Shown one piece after another: positions 37,640-45,791 of a stretch of DNA of 58,178 nt; positions within the stretch are counted from its first letter, which is position 1; each line of letters starts with the position of its first letter. Made by a program: the position numbers and the translations under genes. The notes beneath the pieces are model-generated. The model was not told the origin of the DNA, searched no databases, and saw only the letters and a list, made by a program, of their open reading frames with translations. Origin of the DNA: Rhodospirillales bacterium (GTDB lineage Bacteria; Pseudomonadota; Alphaproteobacteria; Rhodospirillales; Shumkoniaceae); assembly GCA_014859895.1 (NCBI GenBank), contig JACZKS010000001.1:1-58178 (forward strand). The letters are read 5' to 3'.

Positions 37640-38908
37640 GGAACGGCGGGCCTTCCAGTCGCTATCGGTTGCTCCGCCCGGCCCGCCATAACGATGGGCG
37701 TTTATGGGCGAAACTGTCGCCGTCCTCCACGCCTGTTTCACCGTTCGCAAGACTTGGCCGAAAACCGTTCCGCGCATGGCCCGCCGAAGGCGCGCAGAGG
37801 CCTGAACAGCAGACCGCCGTTCGCCCAATAGGATCTCGGTCGTCGCAAGCATTTCCATGTCGCCGATCCGACGAGCCTCCTCGCGCAAGGCCACATAGTG
37901 GTGGCGCAGATGGGACGGTATGATCATGCCACGCAACTCGGCCAGCGGAACGGGGCGCGGGAAAGTTTTTGCCCGCTCGAGTGCGCGGCACAGTTTCAGT
38001 GTCATGACGGTGCGGAGGCATTTTTCGCAGCGGCCGCAGTTGATTTCGGGGGTATTGACATAGCAGACGCGCAATGTCGCCAAGGCGATATCCGAGGCGG
38101 CGAGGCTGCGCACCTTCGCAACCCGATCTTTCTCGCATCCGTCATGCGTGATCTTCACGTAACCGTCCGACCATAGAGGATCGAGCAGCGGCGACGTACC
38201 CCAAGGCAAGAGCTGCGTGTAAGTGTGGGTCGCAGGTAGGATCAGTTCGCCGATCATCCGGCGAAGCATCAGGGCGACGGAGGCGATTGCCGCCCCATGC
38301 AGGCGTTCGCCCCAGAAATCGCCGGTGAACGTTTTGCCCCATTGGCCCCGGCTTTTGTCGGCGACATCACGGAGATTGGTTTCGCAGGTGACCAGCCGCT
38401 TTCCAAGCTGCGTCGCAACCGCCTCGGCATTGCTTCGCGCCGTCCGCCACAAGACATCGTTGTCGAGACCGATATCGAAACCACGGACGAAGAGGAGGTG
38501 GGTCACGCGCCTCTCGTGCTTGAGGAGCGAATACCAGGAGTCGACGCCCGCGGAGAAACAACAGATCACGCCTTGCGGGCGGTGACGGGCGACACCGTCA
38601 TGAGCCGGACATCGGACCCTGACGGGATGGAGATCGTCATACCATCCGGTAAGCAGGCGCTGTGCCTTGGCCACGTTGGCGAGGAAGATCGGGGAAACAC
38701 GTCCCGGCATCGAGAGAGGCTCGCCTTCGGCCATGCACGGAACAACAAGTGCCGCCGCCACGGCCTCGTTCACGCCATCCAAAGGTTTGTCGAGGCCCTC
38801 GAAGTTGTACCACAGTTCGAATGATTCCGCGGCGCCGCGCGGTTGCACGCGGGCGCGAACCGTAGCGACCCCATTGCCCGCCGAGGTCGAGATATCAAGA
38901 ATCTCCAT
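37616..38908 (-). CDS. PP-loop ATP-pyrophosphatase-like protein
   Basis: 430 residues from the ATG at 38908, with AGGG five bases upstream. A PP-loop is visible at 119-124 (CCFSAGVDSWYSLL), followed by THLLFVRGFDI and THTYTQLLPWGTSPLLDPLWS. A Cys cluster, NCGRCEKCLRT (C291, C294, C297), could bind zinc. This resembles QueC- or asparagine-synthase-like N-type ATP-pyrophosphatases, which activate a carboxylate or base with ATP. Similar proteins occur in envelope glycan and tailoring loci, but the reaction is unknown. No queuosine genes are nearby. Confidence 0.75.
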   Translation of the reverse strand: MEILDISTSAGNGVATVRARVQPRGAAESFELWYNFEGLDKPLDGVNEAVAAALVVPCMAEGEPLSMPGRVSPIFLANVAKAQRLLTGWYDDLHPVRVRCPAHDGVARHRPQGVICCFSAGVDSWYSLLKHERRVTHLLFVRGFDIGLDNDVLWRTARSNAEAVATQLGKRLVTCETNLRDVADKSRGQWGKTFTGDFWGERLHGAAIASVALMLRRMIGELILPATHTYTQLLPWGTSPLLDPLWSDGYVKITHDGCEKDRVAKVRSLAASDIALATLRVCYVNTPEINCGRCEKCLRTVMTLKLCRALERAKTFPRPVPLAELRGMIIPSHLRHHYVALREEARRIGDMEMLATTEILLGERRSAVQASARLRRAMRGTVFGQVLRTVKQAWRTATVSPINAHRYGGPGGATDSDWKARRSSVADHKG

Positions 38909-39068
38909 TGTCCCTGTTCGCCCCCTGTTTCGAGGCTTCATAGCCCCGCCGGCCTCAGGCGTGGCCCGCTCACGACGCGGAACGGTTACGCACGCCAGTG
39001 TAGCTTGAGACCGACATGTTGGGACGGGCCAGTGATCAATTCGTGGCCCCAGTCGATTTTGAAAAAAT

Positions 39069-39145
39069 TGGCGCGCCCGGCAGGACTCGAACCTGCGACC
39101 CCATGCTTAGAAGGCACGTGCTCTATCCACCTGAGCTACGGGCGC
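39069..39145 (-). tRNA. tRNA-Arg (anticodon UCU)
   Basis: A full cloverleaf on the minus strand. Acceptor GCGCCCG pairs with CGGGCGC, D-stem GCTC/GAGC, anticodon loop CTTCTAA giving UCU, T-arm GCAGG TTCGAGT CCTGC, discriminator G, and CCA encoded at 39069-39071. Length 77. It reads the rare AGA codon (and AGG by wobble). Confidence 0.95.
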
Positions 39146-39202
39146 CGAGACGGCCTCAAGATAGGACAACTTGGGCAGGGAGACCAGCCGCTTTGCCTGC
39201 CT

Positions 39203-39496
39203 TCATACCGGGTGGCGGCTGGTGAAGTTGCTGGCATAACTCTTGGGCCGGATCTTGCGCACCTGCGGGTCGAAGACGTCGGCCGTCAGGCCGCGCTTCT
39301 TGGCAAAGGCGAGCGCGGCCTCCTTGCTGTCGAACAGGACGCGCTCCTGGCCCCGGGTGTCGGCCGTGCTCGACCAGCCCATCAGCGGATCAATGCCCCG
39401 GGCCGGCGGCTCGTACTCCAGAACCCATTTGCCGGTCTTGCGGCGGCCCGACTGCATGGCGGTTTTGGCCGGCCGGTAGATGCGCACCTGAGGCAT
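39203..39496 (-). CDS. NDUFS4-like complex I accessory subunit
   Basis: 97 residues from the ATG at 39496. The segments VRIYRPAKTAMQSGRRKTGKWVLEY, DPLMGWSSTADTRGQERVLFDSKEAALAFAKKRG and RPKSYASNF match the ETC complex I NDUFS4/NUYM family (PF04800). This small subunit is found in alphaproteobacteria and mitochondria and sits at the peripheral arm of NADH:quinone oxidoreductase. It lies between two tRNA genes, away from the nuo operon, as is common. Confidence 0.92.
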   Translation of the reverse strand: MPQVRIYRPAKTAMQSGRRKTGKWVLEYEPPARGIDPLMGWSSTADTRGQERVLFDSKEAALAFAKKRGLTADVFDPQVRKIRPKSYASNFTSRHPV

Positions 39497-39521
39497 GGCG
39501 AAACCCCGACAAGTGGAAAAT

Positions 39522-39598
39522 TGGTCGGGGCGACTGGATTCGAACCAGCGACCCTCTGCTCCCAAAGCAGATGCGCTACCAAGCTGCGCTACGCCCCG
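39522..39598 (-). tRNA. tRNA-Pro (anticodon UGG)
   Basis: A full cloverleaf on the minus strand. Acceptor CGGGGCG pairs with CGCCCCG, the anticodon loop CTTTGGG gives UGG, the T-arm is CTGG TTCGAAT CCAG, discriminator A, and CCA is encoded at 39522-39524. Length 77. Confidence 0.95.
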
Positions 39599-39845
39599 AC
39601 GGCCGGAAAGTAAGGCCTCGCGGGCGCTTCCGCAAGCCTGGCCTGCTTGGCACACTTAAGCCTGTTTTTTCACCATCAGGACTAAAAGTGGGCAGTTTCG
39701 CTTGGATGCAATGGGCGATCGCCCCGTTCATCGGCGGACAGCGGCCGATTTGCCGATACGGGAAAGGCGTTGGCATGGCTATTGCTTGTTAGTCTCATGA
39801 AAGGAGGCTGGGAGACCTTGACGTAAGCTGGCAAGGAGATGGCAC

Positions 39846-40145
39846 ATGAAACGTATGCTATGGGCATTCTTGGTTTCGGCAAGTGTTGTCCTTCCCTCGG
39901 CAGCGTCGGCCCAGGCGATGTGCGCCGCACGATCCGACCTGCTGGTCAACCTCAAGGGCCAATTCTCGGAAGCGCCGGTGGCGATCGGCCTCACCAACAC
40001 CGGGGGCGTGGTGGAGGTCCTGACCTCTCCGGAGGGCGATACCTGGACCATCATCGTCACCGATCCCCGGGGCACGAGCTGCCTGATGGCCGCAGGCGCT
40101 TACTGGCAGGCCGCCCTCAAAGTCGTGGTCGGTCAGGAGAGCTGA
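39846..40145 (+). CDS. Small exported protein, alphaproteobacterial family
   Basis: 99 residues from ATG 39846, with AAGGAG just upstream. Signal peptide MKRMLWAFLVSASVVLPSAA cleaved near ASA-QAM. The mature part has CAARSDLLVNLKGQFSEAPVAIGL, GGVVEVLTSPEGDTWTIIV and GTSCLMAAGAYW, with two cysteines that could form a disulfide in the periplasm. I recognise it as a common uncharacterised alphaproteobacterial family without a known role. It converges with the DUF192 gene. Confidence 0.8.
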   Translation: MKRMLWAFLVSASVVLPSAASAQAMCAARSDLLVNLKGQFSEAPVAIGLTNTGGVVEVLTSPEGDTWTIIVTDPRGTSCLMAAGAYWQAALKVVVGQES

Positions 40146-40172
40146 CTTTCGCCGGATGTTCGGCGATACGGG

Positions 40173-40670
40173 CTATGGCTCGCCGAACATGGAATGGAGG
40201 ATGCGTCCTCCCTTGCGGATGGCCAGCCTCCGGGCGGTGCCGGCGGCGACTTCGAGGACACCTCGCACCGGACCGCCCGAGGAGATGATGTCGGTGGACA
40301 GCGGCGTCGTGTCCTCCACCACATGCGTAACCCGGCCGGCCGCATCGAAGAATATCATGTCGAGCGGAACCAGCGTGTTAAGCATCCACATGCTGACGGG
40401 CGCCGTCTCGCCGAAGTCGAACACCATGCCGGCGTCGGCGGCGAGCGAGCGGCGAAACTGCAGGCCCTGCCGTCGCTGATCTTCGTTGGTCGCGAGTTCG
40501 ACCTTGAAGGGAAAGCGGCCGCGCGGCGTGACCAGCGTGATGGCCCCGGTTTCGAATTCGGCGGCCTTCGCCTCGCCCGTCCATGGCAACAGCCCACCAG
40601 GGGCTAACCCGGCGGCGATGGGAAGCAGAAGCAATCCCCCGATCAACAGGACGACGCGAAGATACACCAT
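40173..40670 (-). CDS. DUF192 family exported protein
   Basis: 165 residues from the ATG at 40670, with an N-terminal signal or anchor helix (LRVVLLIGGLLLLPIAAGLA). The mature domain carries the DUF192 pattern: FKVELATNEDQRRQGLQFRRSL, GMVFDFGETAPVSMWMLNTLVPLDMIFFDAAGRV, then VLEVAAGTARRLAIRKGGRI. The family is small, periplasmic and of unknown function. It is divergent from the thiamine riboswitch region. Confidence 0.9.
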   Translation of the reverse strand: MVYLRVVLLIGGLLLLPIAAGLAPGGLLPWTGEAKAAEFETGAITLVTPRGRFPFKVELATNEDQRRQGLQFRRSLAADAGMVFDFGETAPVSMWMLNTLVPLDMIFFDAAGRVTHVVEDTTPLSTDIISSGGPVRGVLEVAAGTARRLAIRKGGRILHSMFGEP

Positions 40671-40770
40671 GGTCCCTGCATAGCCTGTCCTTCCGGCATG
40701 CGCAATTCCCCACCCATCCCCCGTGCCCGCCCTTGCCAAGGCCGTCGGCCAAGGGCATAAAAGGGTCATC

Positions 40771-40865
40771 TCGTCACCGGGGGGAGCCGATTCGTCGGCT
40801 GAGAGGTCTCCGCGTCAGGAGCGACCCCTAGAACCTGATCCGGTTAATGCCGGCGTAGGGACGCG
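40771..40865 (+). ncRNA. TPP riboswitch (THI element)
   Basis: The conserved blocks are all present in order: GGGGGGAGCC, the CTGAGA core at 40799-40804, GACCC, AACCTGATCCGGTTAATGCCGGCGTAGGGA ending at 40861. The last block, TAGGGA (40856-40861), also serves as the likely ribosome-binding site for the ATG at 40873. Thiamine pyrophosphate binding would then hide the site directly. It controls the thiZXY transporter genes. Confidence 0.96.
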
Positions 40866-40872
40866 TGAGACC

Positions 40873-41637
40873 ATGGTATCTTTCGACTCCATTTCCCCGT
40901 TTTCCGTCTCGGTCGATGCCGGCAGCGTCGAATTCGGCGGCATGACGCTGTTTGCCGACCTCGACTTCACCCTGGCCGGCGGCCACACCACCTGCCTGCT
41001 CGGTCCCAGCGGCGTAGGCAAGAGCACCCTGCTCCGTCTTTTGCTGGGCCTGGAGACCGGCACCACCAACGGCTCCGTCGTCACCTGCTCGGACGGCAAG
41101 CCGCTGGCCGGACGTGCCGCCCTGATGGCCCAGCGCGACCTGCTGTTCCCCTGGCTTAACGTTGCCGAGAACGTGCTGCTTGGCAGCCGCCTGCGCGGCG
41201 AGGCCGGCGATGGCACCGACCGCCGGGCGCGGGCCCGGCAACTGCTTGCGGACGTCGGGCTGGATGGCTGGGCCGAGGCCATGCCGGACACGCTTTCGGG
41301 TGGCATGCGCCAGCGTGCCGCGCTGGCCCGCACCCTGATGGAGGACCGTCCGGTGGTGCTGATGGACGAGCCGTTCTCGGGGCTCGACGTCGTCACCCGC
41401 CTGCGGCTGCAGAACCTTGCCGCTGAGACGCTTCGCGGCCGCACCGTGCTGCTGGTCACCCACGATCCGCTGGAGGCCATCCGCCTGGGCGAGCGCATCC
41501 ACGTCATGGCCGGGCGGCCGGCCCGGCTGGACGAACCGCTGGAACCGGCTGGCCGGCCGCCGCGCGATGCCGCCGATCCTGCCGTGCTGGAGGCGCAGGC
41601 CGTGCTTCTGCGCCGCTTGACGGAGGCGGCGCGATGA
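40873..41637 (+). CDS. thiZ: Thiamine pyrimidine precursor transporter ATPase
   Basis: 254 residues from ATG 40873, eight bases after the riboswitch; the longer open frame would run through the riboswitch. ABC ATPase motifs: Walker A GPSGVGKSTLLR, signature LSGGMRQRAALARTLM, Walker B VVLMDEPFSGLD, switch VTHDPLEAIRLG. It energises uptake of formylaminopyrimidine/HMP for thiamine salvage. It overlaps the permease gene by four bases. Confidence 0.9.
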   Translation: MVSFDSISPFSVSVDAGSVEFGGMTLFADLDFTLAGGHTTCLLGPSGVGKSTLLRLLLGLETGTTNGSVVTCSDGKPLAGRAALMAQRDLLFPWLNVAENVLLGSRLRGEAGDGTDRRARARQLLADVGLDGWAEAMPDTLSGGMRQRAALARTLMEDRPVVLMDEPFSGLDVVTRLRLQNLAAETLRGRTVLLVTHDPLEAIRLGERIHVMAGRPARLDEPLEPAGRPPRDAADPAVLEAQAVLLRRLTEAAR

Positions 41638-42389
41638 AACTGGCACGCGGGCTCGTCGTCCTGGTCGGCCTCATCGTCTTGTGGCAGGTGGTGGTGTGGC
41701 TGACCGAGGCTAAGCCGTGGATGCTGCCGGCACCCGCCGCCGTCGCCAGGGCCTGGGTTTCGCACAGCGGTGCCCTCCTGAGTCACGCCACCTTGACCGC
41801 TGCCGAAATCCTGCTGGGCTTGCTGGCCGGCACCGTGTTGGGCTCGGCCAGCGCCCTTTGCATGGCCTACTTTCGCCCAGCCCGCCGCTGGCTGATGCCG
41901 GTGCTGGTGGTCAGCCAGGCCATCCCGGTGTTCGCCCTGGCGCCCCTGCTGGTTCTGTGGCTGGGTTACGGCATGGCTTCCAAGGTGGCGATGGCGACCC
42001 TCATCATTTATTTCCCGGTGACGGCGGCCTTCCACGACGGGCTCAGACGCACCGAGCCCGGCTGGCTCGATCTTGCCCGCACCATGAACGCCGGCCGCTG
42101 GGCGGTGTTGCGCCATGTCCGGGTGCCGGCCGCGCTGCCGGCGCTGGCTTCCGGCCTGCGCGTCGCCACCGCGGTGGCGCCGATCGGCGCCGTCATCGGC
42201 GAGTGGGTGGGATCCAGTGCCGGCCTTGGCTTCATGATGCTGCACGCCAACGCCCGCATGCAGGTCGACGTCATGTTCGCCGCCCTGGTTACCCTCGCGG
42301 CATTGGCCGTCGGCCTTTACTTCGCCATCGACACGCTGCTGCGTCGCGCCCTGCCCTGGCAGCCCGACACGTCTCCCGCCATCGACTGA
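41634..42389 (+). CDS. thiX: Thiamine pyrimidine precursor transporter permease
   Basis: 251 residues with about six helices. The ABC permease coupling loop is DLARTMNAGRWAVLRHVRVPAALPALASGLRVA, and SQAIPVFALAPLLVLWLGYGMASKVAMATLIIYFPV is typical of the SsuC/ThiX permease group. It lies between thiZ and thiY in the same operon. Confidence 0.9.
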   Translation: MKLARGLVVLVGLIVLWQVVVWLTEAKPWMLPAPAAVARAWVSHSGALLSHATLTAAEILLGLLAGTVLGSASALCMAYFRPARRWLMPVLVVSQAIPVFALAPLLVLWLGYGMASKVAMATLIIYFPVTAAFHDGLRRTEPGWLDLARTMNAGRWAVLRHVRVPAALPALASGLRVATAVAPIGAVIGEWVGSSAGLGFMMLHANARMQVDVMFAALVTLAALAVGLYFAIDTLLRRALPWQPDTSPAID

Positions 42390-42399
42390 GAGGCATACC

Positions 42400-43350
42400 A
42401 TGCGTAAAATTTTAAGTTATTTGTCAGGAATTGTTGTCAGCGCTTTGATTTATATGCCAGTTCATGCAACCGCCGCCGACAAGTTTACGGTCATCCTGGA
42501 GTGGTTCGTCAACCCCGACCATGCGCCGCTGGTTGTTGCCCGCGAGAAGGGATTCTTTGCCGAGGTCGGCCTGGCCGTCGACCTGGTGGCGCCGGCCGAC
42601 CCCAACGATCCGCCCAAGCTGGTGGCCGCCGGCGAATTTGATATCGGCGTTTCATATCAGCCGCAGTTGCACATGCAGGTCGACGAGGGATTGCCGGTGG
42701 TGCGTATTGGCACCCTGGTGGCGACGCCGCTGGTCGCCCTGATGGTGAGCCCCGGCGGGCCGGTGAAGACGCTGGCCGACCTCAAGGGCAAGCGGATCGG
42801 CTATTCGGTCGGCTTTTATCGCGACACCCTGTTGCCGGCCATGTTGGCCCGCCACGGCCTCAAGCTGGCCGACGTCGAGACGGTAGCCATCAATTTCGCG
42901 CTGTCGCAGGCCCTGTTGAGCGGCCAGGTGGCGGCGACCATCGGCGCCTTCCGCAATTTCGAGATCAACCAGATGGAGCTGGCTGGCGAGCCCGGCCGCG
43001 CCATCTTCCCCGAAGACGAAGGGGTGCCGCCCTACGACGAGCTGATCTTCATCGCCAACAAGGCCAAGCTGGGCGACAAGCGCCTGCGGGCCTTCCTCGA
43101 TGGCCTGGAGCGGGGCGTCCAGTATTTGATCAATCACCCGGCCGACAGTTGGAAGCTGTTCGTCAAGGCACACCCCGACCTCGACGACGAGCTCAACCGG
43201 CGAGCGTGGCGCGACACCCTGCCCCGTTTCGCGCTGCGCCCGGCCGCCCTTGATTCGGTGCGCTATGAACGCTTTGCCGCCTATTTGAAGAAGGAAGGGG
43301 TCATCAGGAAGGTTCCGGCGCTGGCTGATTACGCGGTAGAGGTGCGCTGA
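42400..43350 (+). CDS. thiY: Thiamine pyrimidine precursor-binding protein
   Basis: 316 residues. Signal peptide cleaved near HATAA-DK. NMT1/ThiY-like segments: FTVILEWFVNPDHAPLVVAREKGFFAEVGLAVDLVAPADPNDP, SYQPQLHMQVDEGLPVVRIGTLV, and GKRIGYSVGFYRDTLLPAML. It binds the pyrimidine precursor in the periplasm. The first ~70 bases (signal peptide) are strongly AT-rich, using AAA, TTA, ATT codons unlike the body of the gene. Confidence 0.9.
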   Translation: MRKILSYLSGIVVSALIYMPVHATAADKFTVILEWFVNPDHAPLVVAREKGFFAEVGLAVDLVAPADPNDPPKLVAAGEFDIGVSYQPQLHMQVDEGLPVVRIGTLVATPLVALMVSPGGPVKTLADLKGKRIGYSVGFYRDTLLPAMLARHGLKLADVETVAINFALSQALLSGQVAATIGAFRNFEINQMELAGEPGRAIFPEDEGVPPYDELIFIANKAKLGDKRLRAFLDGLERGVQYLINHPADSWKLFVKAHPDLDDELNRRAWRDTLPRFALRPAALDSVRYERFAAYLKKEGVIRKVPALADYAVEVR

Positions 43351-43439
43351 CGGAAAAAAGGTCCAGTGGGATCATCGCGGAAATATCCGCTCTGATTCGC
43401 GAAGAAACGCCCGCAGTTCATTGAAAAAGGCCACAATAC

Positions 43440-43474
43440 GCCGCCCTTGCCGGACAGCAGGGGCGGCTTTTTTT
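43440..43474 (+). terminator. Intrinsic terminator after thiY
   Basis: GCCGCCCTTG (43440-43449) pairs with CAGGGGCGGC (43458-43467) with one G-T pair and an eight-base loop, followed by seven Ts (43468-43474). It lies about 90 bases after thiY and separates the thiamine operon from the antiporter operon. The rest of the 295-base gap holds a small GCGGA/TCCGC hairpin at 43377-43390 and a possible -35 TTGACG at 43528. Confidence 0.93.
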
Positions 43475-43645
43475 GGCAGGGTCTGGGAACCTCTGATAGA
43501 AATTTCAAGATGTGGTGATCGCTTCACTTGACGAAACGGTTTCCGGACGCCAGAAAGTGCGGGCGCCGACGTTTGGCGCCAACGAAGAAAATGGCAATCG
43601 GCGGAAAACAACGCGGCGAGCAAGCCGGAGTGGAAGGGGAAACCG

Positions 43646-44173
43646 TTGCTACACGCGCTCAGTCTCGGGCTCGTCCTCGCCCTCCTTTGGTGGCTGATGT
43701 CGGGCTACTTCATTCCCTTCGTGCTCAGCCTTGGGGTCGCCTCCGTCATCGCAACGGTGCTCATCTCGCGGCGCATGGACGTCATCGACCACGAGGGGCA
43801 ACCCCTCCATCTCAGCTGGAAGATCGGCTTTTATTGGGCGTGGCTGCTCAAGGAGATCTTCAAGTCCGCGGTCGACGTCTCCAAGGTCATCCTCAAGCGC
43901 AAAATGCCGATCCATCCGGCCATGGTTCCCATCAAGGCAACCCAGCGCACCGAGATGGGGCACGTCATTTACGCCAATTCCATCACCCTGACGCCGGGGA
44001 CCATTACCGTGACGCTGGAAAACGGCGACATGATGATTCATGCCCTGACCCGCGAGGCTGCCGAGGGTTTGCTGACTGGCGACATGGACCGGCGGGTCAC
44101 CGCCATCGAGGGGGTCGGTGCCCTGGACCGCCTGCTTGCCGCAAAAGCCGCCTCCAAGGGAGACGCCCCATGA
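43646..44173 (+). CDS. mrpE: Mrp-type antiporter subunit E
   Basis: 175 residues from a TTG start at 43646, with GGAAGGGGA ending five bases before it. The family core is present: LLWWLMSGYFIPFVLSLGVAS, WAWLLKEIFKSAVDVSKVILKRKMPIHPAMV, and NSITLTPGTITVTLENGDMMIHALT. It is a membrane component of a multisubunit Na+(K+)/H+ antiporter. It is the first gene of a nine-gene operon and overlaps mrpF by ATGA. Confidence 0.93.
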   Translation: MLHALSLGLVLALLWWLMSGYFIPFVLSLGVASVIATVLISRRMDVIDHEGQPLHLSWKIGFYWAWLLKEIFKSAVDVSKVILKRKMPIHPAMVPIKATQRTEMGHVIYANSITLTPGTITVTLENGDMMIHALTREAAEGLLTGDMDRRVTAIEGVGALDRLLAAKAASKGDAP

Positions 44174-44457
44174 TGTTCGCCGCGGGTACTCTGGCCGTCC
44201 TCGTGAGCATGGCGTTGGCCCTGGCGCGCGCTCTCCTGGGCCCGACCATCTATGACCGCATCATGGCCGTCAATTCGTTCGGAACGTTGACGGTCATCCT
44301 CATTGCGGTGATCGGGTTCCTCAGCGACCGGCCTTCCTTCCTGGATATCAGCCTGGTCTACGCGCTGATCAACTTCATCACCACGATCGCCATCATGAAG
44401 TTCTTCAAGTACAACCGCATCGGGCGCCGCTCGGGCGAAGACCTGGGGGGTCTGTGA
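44170..44457 (+). CDS. mrpF: Mrp-type antiporter subunit F
   Basis: 95 residues with three helices: LARALLGPTIYDRIMAVNSFGTLTVILIAVIGFL and DISLVYALINFITTIAIMKFF are typical of MrpF/PhaF. It starts at ATG 44170 inside the end of mrpE and its stop overlaps the start of mrpG by one base. Confidence 0.93.
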   Translation: MMFAAGTLAVLVSMALALARALLGPTIYDRIMAVNSFGTLTVILIAVIGFLSDRPSFLDISLVYALINFITTIAIMKFFKYNRIGRRSGEDLGGL

Positions 44458-44810
44458 TGGTGGCACTGATCGTCGATGTGCTGAGCTGGGCGCTAATTCT
44501 GGGCGGTGGTGCGTTTTGCGTCATTGGTGCCGTCGGCATGCTGCGCATGCCTGACGTGTTTACCCGCATGCACGCTGCGGGCGTCGTCGATACGGCCGGT
44601 CTCGGCCTCATCCTTATCGGTCTCATGCTGCAGGCCGGCTTCACCCTCGTCATGGTCAAGCTGGCCCTGATCCTCGTTTTCGTCCTTTACACCAGCCCGA
44701 TGTCCACGCACGCCTTGGCCCAGTCGGCCGTGAGCACCGGGGTCCAGCCGCTCCTGGCGGATGGCGCGAACAACCAAAAAGACAAGGAAGACGAGCCATC
44801 GAAGACCTAA
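44457..44810 (+). CDS. mrpG: Mrp-type antiporter subunit G
   Basis: 117 residues from ATG 44457; a GTG one codon earlier is possible. Three helices with GGGAFCVIGAVGMLRMPDVFTRMHAAGVVDTAG, the MrpG signature, and LALILVFVLYTSPMSTHALAQSA. A polar tail follows. The next gene begins within or just after its stop. Confidence 0.92.
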   Translation: MVALIVDVLSWALILGGGAFCVIGAVGMLRMPDVFTRMHAAGVVDTAGLGLILIGLMLQAGFTLVMVKLALILVFVLYTSPMSTHALAQSAVSTGVQPLLADGANNQKDKEDEPSKT

Positions 44811-44818
44811 TCAACACT

Positions 44819-45787
44819 GTGCTGCTTTCCCTGATGGCGGCCGCGGCGATCGGTATGATTCGCCTGCGCAACCTGTTCGCGGTCGTCATGTTGTCGGGGA
44901 TTTTCAGCCTTTCGGCGGCCGCGCTGTATGTGGTGTTGGACGCCGTCGACGTCGCCTTCACCGAAGCGTCCGTCGGGGCCGGCATCGCCACCGTGCTGAT
45001 GTTGAGTACCCTGGCTCTCACGACCACGGAAGAGGCGATCAAGGATCATCGCAACATGAGCGCCCTGGTCGTCGTCCTTATCGCCGGCGCGGTGCTCATC
45101 TACGGCACGCTGGACATGCCTTTCTATGGCGATCCGATGGCGCCCATCCACCTCCACGTCGCACCGCTCTACTTGCGGGATTCGATTGTGGCGACCGGTG
45201 TGCCCAACGTCGTCACCTCGGTGCTGGCCAGCTATCGCGGCTACGACACCTTGGGCGAGACGACCGTGATCTTCACCGCCGCGGCCAGCGTCATGGCCCT
45301 GATCGGCCGTGGCCGCAGGAAGGTCAAGCATGGCGTGCCCGAAGGCGCGCCCAGCCACGGCTACTCGTCGATGAAGCCGCATCCCATTCTGCGGGTGACG
45401 GCCAAGCTGCTGATTCCCGCCATCCTGATCTATGCATTCTACGTTCAGGCCCATGGTGATTTCGGCCCGGGCGGCGGCTTCCAGGCCGGCGTCATTTTCG
45501 GCAGCACGTTCATCCTCTACGCCCTCATCTTCGGCGTCGACAACACGCGTATCGCTATTCGCGGCTGGGTGCGGCGCACCATGATGGCATCGGGCGTCCT
45601 GATTTACGCGGGAACGGGCGTGGCCGCGCTGTTGCTGGGTGGCAACTTTCTGGACTACTCCGCCCTGTTGCACGACCCCGTGCATGGCCAGCACCTGGGC
45701 ATCTTCCTCGTGGAGTTGGGCGTCGGTGTCACCGTTTCCGGGTCCATGATCACCATTTTCCTCATTTTCGCGGGCCAGGACCGCTGA
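44819..45787 (+). CDS. mrpB: MrpA C-terminal remnant fused to MrpB
   Basis: 322 residues from GTG 44819. The first ~75 residues (RLRNLFAVVMLSGIFSLSAAALYVVLDAVDVAFTEASVGAG) match the MbhD/DUF4040 C-terminal piece of MrpA. After an MbhE-like linker, residues ~195 onward (VTAKLLIPAILIYAFYVQAHGDFGPGGGFQAG) are MrpB. The main NuoL-like part of MrpA is missing. Start is uncertain: homologs begin about seven residues earlier, and the in-frame codon ATC at 44798 has AAGGAAG seven bases ahead, while GTG 44819 has no ribosome site. Confidence 0.82.
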   Translation: MLLSLMAAAAIGMIRLRNLFAVVMLSGIFSLSAAALYVVLDAVDVAFTEASVGAGIATVLMLSTLALTTTEEAIKDHRNMSALVVVLIAGAVLIYGTLDMPFYGDPMAPIHLHVAPLYLRDSIVATGVPNVVTSVLASYRGYDTLGETTVIFTAAASVMALIGRGRRKVKHGVPEGAPSHGYSSMKPHPILRVTAKLLIPAILIYAFYVQAHGDFGPGGGFQAGVIFGSTFILYALIFGVDNTRIAIRGWVRRTMMASGVLIYAGTGVAALLLGGNFLDYSALLHDPVHGQHLGIFLVELGVGVTVSGSMITIFLIFAGQDR

Positions 45788-45791
45788 CGCC

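Noticed and set aside
39069-39598. tRNA genes as an integration site of a mobile element
   Set aside because: No integrase, direct repeat of the tRNA 3' end or change in gene content was seen on either side.
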